Source: DASTQL01 sp035462845 (lineage in GTDB: Bacteria; Actinomycetota; Actinomycetes; Jiangellales; Jiangellaceae). From it: a stretch of 16,995 nucleotides of DNA. Under the pieces are notes generated by a model, which saw nothing but the letters and a program-made list of their open reading frames with translations, was not told the origin of the DNA and did no database searches. The stretch covers positions 1 through 16,995 of the forward strand of contig DATHTV010000223.1 of the NCBI GenBank assembly GCA_035462845.1. Direction: 5' to 3'. Below, piece after piece: positions 1 through 6,988 of the stretch. A program made the translations under genes and the position numbers. Numbering within the stretch: position 1 is the first letter of the stretch; every line of letters begins with the position of its first letter.

Positions 1-1
1 G

Positions 2-547
2 GGGTCGTCCCGGGCGCTGCGGATCGCCGAGCGCCTCGGCCTCGACATCGACCCCGACTCGGCGGCACCGCGGCGAGTGCTCGAGGTGTTCCCCCACCCG
101 GCCACCATCTCGCTCTTCGGGCTGCCGCACGTGCTGCGCTACAAGCACAAGCCCGGTCGGGACCTCGTGCTGCTCCGCGCCGAGCTGACGTCGCTGCTCC
201 ACCACCTCGAGGGCCTCTCCGCCGCGGAGCCCCCGCTGCTCGTCAGCGACCACGCGCCCTGGCGAGAGGTCCGGCGAGCCGTGGTCACCGCCTCGCGCAA
301 GGTCGACCTCCGCCGGGTCGAGGACAGGGTGGACGCCGTCGTCTGCGCCTACGTGGCCCTGCTCGCCGCGCGCGAGCCGGAGCAGGTACACGTCTTCGGT
401 GACGTGCACGGCGGCTACATCGCCACCCCGCTCACGCCCGAGATCGCCGCACGGGTCGCCGCCGACCGGCGCACGGCCCCGGTCCGGGACGCCCCGGTGT
501 CATCCTCGACCCGTGGCCGGGACGCTGGTGCTGCGCCTCGAGGGTGA
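2..547 (+). CDS. DUF429 family protein (predicted RNase H-fold nuclease), 5' end cut off
   Basis: The frame is open from the first bases of the window, so the start codon lies upstream and only about the last 180 residues are seen. The visible part has the hallmarks of DUF429: an E-V-F-P-H-P-A motif near position 82, then Y-K-H-K-P-G, and a D-A-V-V-C-A-Y-V-A-L helix near 330-362, where the family has a conserved D-A/A-A segment. DUF429 is described as a predicted nuclease with an RNase H-like fold. No substrate is established, so the biochemical role is inferred. A GTG at 77 is in frame but sits inside the conserved domain, so I do not take it as the start. The last 35 nt overlap the probable start of the next gene, which suggests co-transcription with it. 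Confidence 0.8.
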   Translation, partial: GSSRALRIAERLGLDIDPDSAAPRRVLEVFPHPATISLFGLPHVLRYKHKPGRDLVLLRAELTSLLHHLEGLSAAEPPLLVSDHAPWREVRRAVVTASRKVDLRRVEDRVDAVVCAYVALLAAREPEQVHVFGDVHGGYIATPLTPEIAARVAADRRTAPVRDAPVSSSTRGRDAGAAPRG

Positions 548-1244
548 CCTCGCGCGCTTCGTGCCGTCCCGTCGCCGCCGCGACGAGCTGCGGGTGCCGC
601 TCGACGCGACGTCCACCCTGGGCCACCTGGTGGAGAGCACCGGCGTCCCGCTGCCCGAGGTGGGGAGCCTGCGGCTCGGCTCGGTGGACCTGCCACCCGG
701 CCACCGGCCGGCCGACGGCGACCTCGTCGTGGTCGCCCCGGTCGGCCGGCCGCAGCGCCTGCCGGCCGGTCCCTCGCGATTCCTGCTCGACGTCCACCTC
801 GGGGCGCTGGCGAGGCGCCTGCGCGTGCTCGGAGTGGACACGGCGTACGACAGGGAGGCCGACGACGCCGCCCTCGCCCACCGGGCTGCTGCCGAGGCCC
901 GCGTGCTCCTCACCAGGGACCTCGGGCTGCTGCGCCGCCGTGCGGTCCCGTACTGCGCCTACGTACGGGGACGTCGCACCGACGAGCAGCTGGCGGACGT
1001 CCTGGACCGCTTCGCCCCGCCGCTGGCTCCGTACACGCGCTGCACGCGCTGCAACGGCCTCCTGGCGCCGGCCGACAAGCCCTCCGTCGCGGCGGACCTC
1101 CGGCCGGGGACGCGACGCTCGTACGCGGCCTTCTCCCGCTGCACGCGCTGCGGTCAGGTCTACTGGCGCGGGGCCCACGCCGGGGCGCTGGACGCCGTGG
1201 TCCGGTCCGCGACCGGTCGGCAGAGCGCATCCAGTCCCGCCTGA
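513..1244 (+). CDS. Mut7-C RNase (PIN-like) domain protein with N-terminal ubiquitin-like domain
   Basis: About 243 residues. Residues 5-80 resemble the Mut7-C ubiquitin-like domain (L-V-L-R-L-E-G-D-L, then a D-G-D-L-V-V-V-A-P-V end strand). Residues 88-220 match the Mut7-C RNase domain: F-L-L-D-V-H-L-G-A-L-A-R-R-L-R near 90-104, L-L-T-R-D near 132-136, and a C-terminal zinc ribbon with Cys pairs at about 177/180 and 210/213. Acidic residues D93 and D136 fit the PIN-like active site. Bacterial members are thought to be RNases, but their targets are unknown. I chose GTG 513 because the ubiquitin-like fold begins just after it; GTG 528 is an equally plausible start, and neither has a clear ribosome-binding site. 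The frame stays open upstream to about 399, but that stretch is low-complexity shadow of the DUF429 gene. The 3' end overlaps the convergent acyltransferase gene by 85 nt. Confidence 0.85.
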   Translation: MAGTLVLRLEGDLARFVPSRRRRDELRVPLDATSTLGHLVESTGVPLPEVGSLRLGSVDLPPGHRPADGDLVVVAPVGRPQRLPAGPSRFLLDVHLGALARRLRVLGVDTAYDREADDAALAHRAAAEARVLLTRDLGLLRRRAVPYCAYVRGRRTDEQLADVLDRFAPPLAPYTRCTRCNGLLAPADKPSVAADLRPGTRRSYAAFSRCTRCGQVYWRGAHAGALDAVVRSATGRQSASSPA

Positions 1245-2530
1245 ACCCCGGCCGTCAGGCGGTCCAGCTCCGGCACCCGGTCGGGGTCGGCGACCAGCGT
1301 GACGACGAGCCTCCCCGCGTACGAGAGGACGGTGAACGCCACGGTGACGTTGCCCGGGACCACGGACACCGGGACGAGGTCGACGACCCGCGCGCCCAGG
1401 AAGGTGACCGGGCGGTCCGGCCCACGGACGTTGGTCACGAACGTGGTGACGAGACGCTGGTGCTCGATGAACCAGCGGAACGTCCCCGTCCCGGCGAGCG
1501 CCGAGAAGACGGGCCCGAGGACGGCGGTGGACGTGCCGCGTCGGCCCACCTTGCGCGAGCGGGTGGCCGCGGCGATGACCCGCAGCCGGTCCGGCGCGTC
1601 GCCGCGGGTGGGCAGGGTCAGCGGCATGGCCCCCACCGCGTTGCCCGCGTCGCGCACCGTCGCGGATCGGCGGGCCGACACCGGCACCGACACGACGACC
1701 GAGTCCAGCCGCTCCCCACGGGACAGGCAGAGCTCGCCGAGGGCGCCGGTCACGGCGGCCAGCACGACGTCGTTCACGGTCCCCCCGGCCGCCCTGCCGG
1801 CGACCTTGGCCGCGGCGAGGTCGGCCCGCGCCACCCCGAGGCGACGACGGGGCCCGGTCGGCGCGTTCAGCGACGTGGCCGGAGCGGCCGTGGGAGGCCC
1901 ACCGCCGAGCTCCCGGAACCCAGCGGCCACGTCGCGCAGCCGGGCCGGCACGCTGCCGAGCAACCGCCACCGGCTCGCCCAGGCCTCGGCGGCGAGTCGC
2001 GACGGCGGCGGCAGTGGCTGCGGAAAGCCGTCGTCCCGTCTCGGCTCCACCGCGCCGTCGAGGAGCTGAGCCAGGACGGCGAGGCCGCCGATGCCGTCGG
2101 CGAGCACGTGGTGCATCACGACCACGAGGGCGCAGCGCCCGCCTGCCAGACCGGTGACGACGGACGCCGCCCACAGCGGCTGCGACCGCCGCAGCGGGCG
2201 GGTGACGAGGGTGGCCACGATGCCGAGCAGCGCCTCCTCGTCACCCGGAGCGGGGCACTCGACCGCCCGGACGTGCCTGCGCACGTCGAAGCTGGGGTCG
2301 TCCATCCACACCGGCCGACCGCAGCCGGGGGGCGTGGTCACCAGCCGCCGCCGCAGCCTGGGGGCACCGGCCACCCGGGCAGCCAGCGCGTCCAGCATGC
2401 GTTCCACCGGGATCTCACGGTCGAGCACGACGGCGACGCCCACCTGCATCGGAGCCGGGCCGACGTCGACCGCGAGCTGCAGCAGGTCCTGCGCGCCCGG
2501 GCGCTCCACCGCGAAGGGCTGCTCTCGCAC
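1160..2530 (-). CDS. wax ester synthase/diacylglycerol acyltransferase (WS/DGAT) family protein
   Basis: About 456 residues, the usual length for bacterial WS/DGAT enzymes, which transfer acyl-CoA to fatty alcohols or diacylglycerol to make storage wax esters or triacylglycerol. The active-site H-H-x-x-x-D-G motif is at residues 140-146 (H-H-V-L-A-D-G), preceded by the P-L-W motif at 118-120. The family N-D motif is at 253-254 (T-V-N-D-V-V-L-A-A-V), P-V-S near 283-285, and N-V-R-G-P at 367-371. P-M-Q-V-G near 27-31 corresponds to the family's early P-M-H-V-G. The start is uncertain: GTG 2530 has a GGGGGGA tract about 10 nt upstream and is preferred over GTG 2509. The frame is open far upstream, antisense to the dehydrogenase, but has no family similarity there. 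The gene is divergent from the dehydrogenase at 2666, and its 3' end overlaps the Mut7-C gene. Whether it makes wax esters or TAG cannot be read from sequence. Confidence 0.9.
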   Translation of the reverse strand: MREQPFAVERPGAQDLLQLAVDVGPAPMQVGVAVVLDREIPVERMLDALAARVAGAPRLRRRLVTTPPGCGRPVWMDDPSFDVRRHVRAVECPAPGDEEALLGIVATLVTRPLRRSQPLWAASVVTGLAGGRCALVVVMHHVLADGIGGLAVLAQLLDGAVEPRRDDGFPQPLPPPSRLAAEAWASRWRLLGSVPARLRDVAAGFRELGGGPPTAAPATSLNAPTGPRRRLGVARADLAAAKVAGRAAGGTVNDVVLAAVTGALGELCLSRGERLDSVVVSVPVSARRSATVRDAGNAVGAMPLTLPTRGDAPDRLRVIAAATRSRKVGRRGTSTAVLGPVFSALAGTGTFRWFIEHQRLVTTFVTNVRGPDRPVTFLGARVVDLVPVSVVPGNVTVAFTVLSYAGRLVVTLVADPDRVPELDRLTAGVQAGLDALCRPVADRTTASSAPAWAPRQ

Positions 2531-2665
2531 CTCCTCAGCGTCCCCCCACAGTGCCCCGGCAACGCAGGGCCGTCCGGCCCGTCCCCGCACCCGGGCTCGG
2601 TACGGTGCGGGACGGCAGCGGTCACCCAAGGGGGCCGCGCCGAGCGGCGGACCACCGGAGGCCAC

Positions 2666-3712
2666 GTGCGGGCGACCCTCATCTACGGCGAGCGTGACAT
2701 CCGGGTCGAGGACGTGCCCGACCCGAAGGTTCTCCAGCCCACCGACGCGGTCGTGCGCGTGGTGGCCGCCTGCGTCTGCGGGTCGGACCTGTGGCCGTAC
2801 CGCGGCGCGAGCCCGGTCCGACGACCACGCCGGATCGGGCACGAGATGGTGGGCGTCGTCGAGGAGGTGGGGGCAGAGGTCGCAACCGTCCGCCCGGGCG
2901 ACTTCGTCATCGCACCCTTTGCGATCAGCGACAACACCTGCGTCCACTGCCGCAACGGGATCCACACCTCGTGCGAGCACGGGGCCTGGTGGGGTGGCGA
3001 GGACGAGCACGGGCTGCCGGTCGACGGCTGCCAGGGTGAGCGGGCGCGCGTCCCGCTTGCCGACGGCACGCTCGTGGCCACGCCGGAGCCTCCCGACGAG
3101 GCACTCGTCCCGAGCCTGCTCACGCTCTCCGACGTCATGGGGACCGGCCACCACGCGGCCGTCCGGGCGGGCGTGCGTCGGGGCTCCACCGTGGTGGTGG
3201 TGGGTGACGGTGCTGTCGGGCTCTGCGGAGTGCTGGCGGCGCGGCGGCTCGGCGCTGCCACGGTGGTCGCGATGTCGCGGCACGCCGACCGGCAGGCGCT
3301 GGCACGGGAGTTCGGCGCCACCGACGTGGTCGCCGAGCGGGGAGGTGAGGGAGTGGCCGCGGTCGTGGAGCTCCTCCGCGGCGTCGGCGCCGACAGCGTC
3401 CTCGAGTGCGTCGGCACGGAGCAGTCCATGGCCCAGGCGCTCGGGTGCGCCCGCCCGGGCGGCCGGGTCGGCTTCGTCGGGGTGCCGCACGGCGCCCAGG
3501 TGCCCGTCCGCACCGTCTTCGACGACAACCTCGTGGTCGGAGGCGGGGTCGCGCCGGTGCGCGCTTACCTCGACGAGCTGCTCGCGGACGTGCTGGCCGG
3601 CCGGATCGACCCGGGCCGGGTGTTCGACCTGGAGCTCCCGTTGGAGCAGGCGCCCGAGGCGTACGCGGCCATGGACGAGCGGCGCTCGGTCAAGACCCTG
3701 CTTCGTCCGTAG
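2666..3712 (+). CDS. zinc-dependent alcohol dehydrogenase family protein (MDR superfamily)
   Basis: About 348 residues, normal for a medium-chain dehydrogenase. Catalytic zinc ligands are visible as C38 (C-V-C-G-S-D), H59-E60 (I-G-H-E-M) and probably D156 (L-S-D-V-M-G). The Rossmann motif G-D-G-A-V-G is near 180-185. The structural-zinc lobe (89-103) has only three Cys (92, 95, 103); the position of the usual first Cys holds Asp89, a variant I recall from this subfamily. The start is set by GGAGG (2657-2661) four nt before GTG 2666 and by immediate MDR homology. A TACGGT at 2601-2606 could be a -10 box, without a convincing -35. The substrate is not determinable; alcohol or polyol oxidation with NAD(P) is the family role. 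It is divergent from the WS/DGAT gene, with about 135 bp between them that may hold both promoters. Confidence 0.9.
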   Translation: MRATLIYGERDIRVEDVPDPKVLQPTDAVVRVVAACVCGSDLWPYRGASPVRRPRRIGHEMVGVVEEVGAEVATVRPGDFVIAPFAISDNTCVHCRNGIHTSCEHGAWWGGEDEHGLPVDGCQGERARVPLADGTLVATPEPPDEALVPSLLTLSDVMGTGHHAAVRAGVRRGSTVVVVGDGAVGLCGVLAARRLGAATVVAMSRHADRQALAREFGATDVVAERGGEGVAAVVELLRGVGADSVLECVGTEQSMAQALGCARPGGRVGFVGVPHGAQVPVRTVFDDNLVVGGGVAPVRAYLDELLADVLAGRIDPGRVFDLELPLEQAPEAYAAMDERRSVKTLLRP

Positions 3713-4012
3713 CAGCGTCGACGACGGAGACGGCACGCGGGGGTGCCGGTGGGCCGAGTGCTGGACCGGGTATCCACCGAACGGACAGACCTGCGCGCCG
3801 TAGAGCCGAGAAGGCGGCTCGAGGGGATCGACCCGACCACCCGAGGCCGTACCGTCGTGCTCGCAGCCGGGCCGGGGCGATCGCGGAGACGCATCGGGGG
3901 GTGGTCGACGGGCCGGCGGTGACGGTGGAAGCGGGTTCGGCGCCGATCTGGAGGGGACGGCGCCGCCCCTGCTCCACGACCTCCCGCCGGCTGCTCGACG
4001 GGGCACGCGGAC

Positions 4013-4025
4013 GGGACTTTCGGCC
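4013..4025 (+). promoter_or_regulatory. GGGACTTTCGGCC element, candidate dormancy/low-oxygen regulator half-site
   Basis: The 13-mer lies 85 bp upstream of the dehydrogenase start codon. GGGAC followed by an A/T-rich core resembles half of the DosR-type palindrome (GGGACTWWAGTCCC) of actinobacteria, and I recall closely similar GGGAC-TTCGGCC elements in front of stress and universal-stress-protein genes of high-GC actinomycetes. The right half is not a perfect mirror. The function is inferred from this resemblance and the position only. Confidence 0.4.
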
Positions 4026-4097
4026 GTGGGGACGGACCGGACTACCGGTTCCACGGCGCGGCGACACCCGGTGGACTGGTGCCCACACCATCCACCC

Positions 4098-4103
4098 GAG
4101 GAG
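4098..4103 (+). promoter_or_regulatory. ribosome-binding site of the second alcohol dehydrogenase
   Basis: GAGGAG sits six nt before ATG 4110. It is one of the few strong Shine-Dalgarno sequences in the window, and it fixes that start. Confidence 0.8.
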
Positions 4104-4109
4104 CCCTCC

Positions 4110-5120
4110 ATGAAGGCCGCAGTCGTCCCCGCGTTCAACGACCCGCTGGAGATCCGTGACGTCCCGGTGCCGACACCCGGTCCCGGCCAGGTGGTCGTGC
4201 AGATCGAGGCCAGCGGCCTCTGCCACACCGACATCCACGCCGCCCGCGGTGACTGGCCGGTCAAGCCGAAGATGCCGCTGATCCCCGGCCACGAGGGCGT
4301 CGGCCGCATCGTGCAGGTCGGCGAGGGAGACCTGCCGGTGGGCGTGGGCGACCGGGTCGCCCTGCCGTGGCTCGGCCACGCGTGCGGTCACTGCAAGTAC
4401 TGCATCGGCGGGTGGGAGACCTACTGCCCGGCCCCGCAGTACATGGGCTACACGATGGACGGCGGCTACGCCGAGTTCACGCTGGCGTACGCGAGCCACG
4501 TCGTGCCGGTACCGGACGAGGTCTCCTCCTTCGACGCTGCACCCATCACGTGCGCGGGTGTGACGACGTACAAGGCCCTCAAGGTCGCCGAGCCCAAGCC
4601 GACGGATGTCGCGATGGTCGTCGGCGTGGGTGGCCTCGGGCACCTCGCCCTGCAGTACGCCGGGGTGTTCGGCACCACCGTCGTGGCGGTCGACGTCGAG
4701 GACGAGAAGCTGGCGCTGGCCCAGGAGCTGGGCGCCCACCACGTGGTCGACGCCCGCGGTGACCAGGCCGAGGACGTGGCCGCCCTCGGCGGCGTGGACG
4801 TCGCCGTCGTCACCGTGCCCTCCCCGGCCGCCATGCGGGCCGCGCACGCCGCGCTCAACCCCAACGGCCGCCTGGTGCTGGTGGGGCTGCCGGCCGACAA
4901 CCGGCTCGAGCTGCCGGTCTTCGAGACCGTGCTCCGCGGTATCCGGGTGATCGGGTCGCTGGTCGGCACGCGCAACGACCTCGCGGAGTGCTTCGAGCTG
5001 CACCGGCAGGGACGGACGCGGGTGGTGGCCGAACCGCGGGCGCTCGAGGACGTCAACGAGTGCTTCGAGGAGGTCCTGGCCGGCAAGGTGCCGGCACGGC
5101 TGGTGTTCGACTTCACCTGA
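4110..5120 (+). CDS. zinc-dependent alcohol dehydrogenase, AdhA/AdhP type
   Basis: About 336 residues, the typical length of this NAD-dependent alcohol dehydrogenase group, which interconverts primary alcohols such as ethanol with aldehydes. All zinc ligands are present: catalytic C38, H61 (G-H-E-G-V-G) and C148; structural C92, C95, C98 and C106 (C-G-H-C-K-Y-C then E-T-Y-C). The coenzyme motif G-V-G-G-L-G-H is at about 172-178, and an acidic D195 after the second beta strand favours NAD. The ATG is fixed by GAGGAG at ideal spacing. It is preceded by a long regulatory-looking gap with a GGGACTTTCGGCC element, so induction under low oxygen or stress is plausible but inferred. The last 8 nt overlap the 3' end of the convergent nuclease gene. 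The chain length of its alcohol substrate is unknown. Confidence 0.93.
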   Translation: MKAAVVPAFNDPLEIRDVPVPTPGPGQVVVQIEASGLCHTDIHAARGDWPVKPKMPLIPGHEGVGRIVQVGEGDLPVGVGDRVALPWLGHACGHCKYCIGGWETYCPAPQYMGYTMDGGYAEFTLAYASHVVPVPDEVSSFDAAPITCAGVTTYKALKVAEPKPTDVAMVVGVGGLGHLALQYAGVFGTTVVAVDVEDEKLALAQELGAHHVVDARGDQAEDVAALGGVDVAVVTVPSPAAMRAAHAALNPNGRLVLVGLPADNRLELPVFETVLRGIRVIGSLVGTRNDLAECFELHRQGRTRVVAEPRALEDVNECFEEVLAGKVPARLVFDFT

Positions 5121-6108
5121 GCGTTCCGCCGGGGCGGGTGTCGGACCCGCCGCGGGACGCGAACGCAGCCCACACCTCCGGCCGCAGCCGGCCGCGGTCG
5201 CTCACGGACAGCCCTTGGGCGACCGCCCACGCGCGGACCTCGGCGGTGGTCGGCGCCGCCGGAGCCAGCGGGCCGGCCGCCGGCAGCTCGACCTGCGCCG
5301 CCGCGGCTTCCTTGTCCAGCTCCACCAGCGCGGCGGCGAGGAAGCGGTAGGTCCAGTCCTCGGCGAGCGGACGGGTCTCGCAGAAGACGACCGGCACGCC
5401 GGGGTAGCGGACCTGGGCCTCGGCGAGGGCATCGGCGACCGCGGACGGCTGGACGTGCTCGAGCTTGAAGACGGAGGAGTAGCGGTCCTCGACGACCACG
5501 GCCGCCCGCGGGAGCGACGCCAGCTCGGCCAGGGCGTAGCGCAGCCGGCCGGACATCAGGCTGGCCGACAGGTCGGCCAGCGACTTGCGCTCCACCCCCG
5601 CCACCACGCGGCCGGCCAGCTCGACCGCGTAGTCGCCCGCGGCCAGGGGTCGGCGGACCATCCGGACGGCGCCGCGCCGCGCGAATCGGTACGGGTACCG
5701 CTCGCGGATGTCGACGAGCACCTCGAGCTCCCCGATCCCCTGGGCACGCCCACGAGGCGCGCCCACGTTGGGCCGCGCCTGCTTCGCCGTCCGGGCGGAC
5801 TGCCAGAAGATCGCCTCCCGCCCGCCACGGATGCGGGTGAGGACGAACTGCGAGCGGTTCTCGCGGCCGCGGTCCAGGACGAGGTCGATGGCCGCCCCGC
5901 GACGTACGCAGGACCGTACGGCGACCCGTTCGACCACCTGGGGGTCGGGCGGCCACTCGGCGGCCCGGTGGCAGTAGATCTTGGCCGTCCGCGGCCAGGT
6001 GTCGCGTGCCTTGAGGACGATGCCCTCCGGCCCGAGCGGGAGCCGCACGAGGTACGGCAGGGTCGAGTCGGGGTCCGGGTTGCGGGCGACGACGAAGTCC
6101 TCCGGCAC
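5113..6108 (-). CDS. ERCC4 (XPF-type) nuclease domain protein with Lsr2-like C-terminal DNA-binding domain
   Basis: About 331 residues. Residues 1-125 form a basic N-terminal region that I do not assign. Residues 128-265 carry an ERCC4 nuclease core: V-D-I-R-E at 132-136, G-D-Y at 158-160 and E-R-K-S-L-A-D-L at 173-180, which is the XPF/Mus81 E-R-K-x-x-x-D signature. Residues 287-317 (A-E-V-R-A-W-A, then S-D-R-G-R-L) match the C-terminal DNA-binding domain of Lsr2, the actinobacterial nucleoid protein that binds AT-rich DNA in the minor groove. The likely role is structure-specific DNA cleavage guided by the Lsr2 tail; this is inference from domains. Start GTG 6108 is chosen because P-E-D-F-V-V-A-R-N-P-D looks like the family's N-terminus; no strong ribosome-binding site is visible. 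It is divergent from the aldo/keto reductase, with 63 bp between them. Confidence 0.85.
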   Translation of the reverse strand: MPEDFVVARNPDPDSTLPYLVRLPLGPEGIVLKARDTWPRTAKIYCHRAAEWPPDPQVVERVAVRSCVRRGAAIDLVLDRGRENRSQFVLTRIRGGREAIFWQSARTAKQARPNVGAPRGRAQGIGELEVLVDIRERYPYRFARRGAVRMVRRPLAAGDYAVELAGRVVAGVERKSLADLSASLMSGRLRYALAELASLPRAAVVVEDRYSSVFKLEHVQPSAVADALAEAQVRYPGVPVVFCETRPLAEDWTYRFLAAALVELDKEAAAAQVELPAAGPLAPAAPTTAEVRAWAVAQGLSVSDRGRLRPEVWAAFASRGGSDTRPGGTLR

Positions 6109-6171
6109 GCGGCCAAGTGTGCCGTGCCGGCAGACGTGCGGCACCGGCCCCGCCCGACCGATGATGGGGAC

Positions 6172-6969
6172 ATGGCCCACGCCGGAGACACCGAGGAGTT
6201 CACCGTCCACCTGCCCGGCGGCGGCCGGATGCCGCTGCTCGGCTTCGGCACCTGGCAGCTGCGCGGCGACAGCGCCCGGCAGGCCGTGGAGTGGGCGCTC
6301 GAGGCGGGCTACCGCCACCTCGACACTGCCACGATGTACGGGAACGAGCGCGAGGTCGGGGCGGCGGTCGCCACGAGCGGGCTGGCGCGCGAGGACGTCT
6401 TCGTGGCCACCAAGCTGCCGCCCGACCGGGTCGACCGGCCCACCCAGACGCTGGAGCAGAGCCTCGAGGCGCTCGGGCTCGCCCAGGTGGACCTGTGGCT
6501 CGTGCACTGGCCGCCCGGCGGCGCCGCCCGGCCGGACGTCTGGGAGGCGTTCGTCCGGGCCCGGGCCGACGGTCTCGTCCGGGACGTCGGGGTCAGCAAC
6601 TACTCGCTCGGCCAGGTCGACGAGCTGACCGCCGCCACCGGCGTCACGCCCGCGGTCGACCAGGTCGAGTGGAGCCCGACGCTGCACGACCCGCGGTTCC
6701 TCGCCGGCTGCCGGGAGCGGGGTGTGGCACCCGAGGGGTACAGCCCGTTCCGGTCCGGCGACCTCACCGACCCGGTGCTCGGCGGCGTGGCCGAGCACCA
6801 CCGCGTCACCCCCGCGCAGGTGGTCGTGCGCTGGCACCTCCAGCACGGGGTCGCCGTCATCCCGCGCTCGGCCCGCCGGGAGCGCATCGTCGGCAACGCG
6901 GACGTGTACGGCTTCGTCCTCGACGGCGACGAGATGGCGCTGCTGGACGGCCTGTCGACCGTGCGCTGA
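6172..6969 (+). CDS. aldo/keto reductase
   Basis: About 265 residues, like the 2,5-diketogluconate reductase/AKR5 group. The full catalytic tetrad is visible: D51 (Y-R-H-L-D-T-A), Y56 (M-Y-G-N-E), K81 (A-T-K-L) and H112 (L-V-H-W-P). The start of the barrel (P-L-L-G-F-G-T-W near 21-28) and a C-terminal I-P-R-S-A NADPH-binding segment are also present. It would reduce an aldehyde or ketone with NADPH in the cytosol; the substrate is unknown. ATG 6172 follows a GGGGA tract placed very close to it, so initiation may be weak or unusual. The 3' end faces the 3' end of oleD with only 19 bp between them and no evident terminator. Confidence 0.92.
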   Translation: MAHAGDTEEFTVHLPGGGRMPLLGFGTWQLRGDSARQAVEWALEAGYRHLDTATMYGNEREVGAAVATSGLAREDVFVATKLPPDRVDRPTQTLEQSLEALGLAQVDLWLVHWPPGGAARPDVWEAFVRARADGLVRDVGVSNYSLGQVDELTAATGVTPAVDQVEWSPTLHDPRFLAGCRERGVAPEGYSPFRSGDLTDPVLGGVAEHHRVTPAQVVVRWHLQHGVAVIPRSARRERIVGNADVYGFVLDGDEMALLDGLSTVR

Positions 6970-6988
6970 CCACGAGGCTCATCCACGC

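Larger units (their letters stand above)
3713..4109. other. 397-bp intergenic region upstream of the second alcohol dehydrogenase
   Basis: I see no gene here: the frames that cross it are low-complexity shadows with no family motifs. It holds two identical 8-bp palindromes (CGGCGCCG at 3938-3945 and 3958-3965), a GGGACTTTCGGCC element at 4013-4025, and the ribosome-binding site of the next gene. Its length is unusual for this otherwise tightly packed window and suggests a regulated promoter for the dehydrogenase at 4110. Confidence 0.6.

Noticed and set aside
1160..4309. A 1049-codon minus-strand frame that could be read as one giant protein
   Set aside because: Only the last 456 codons show WS/DGAT motifs; the upstream part is antisense to the dehydrogenase at 2666-3712 and has no recognisable domain.
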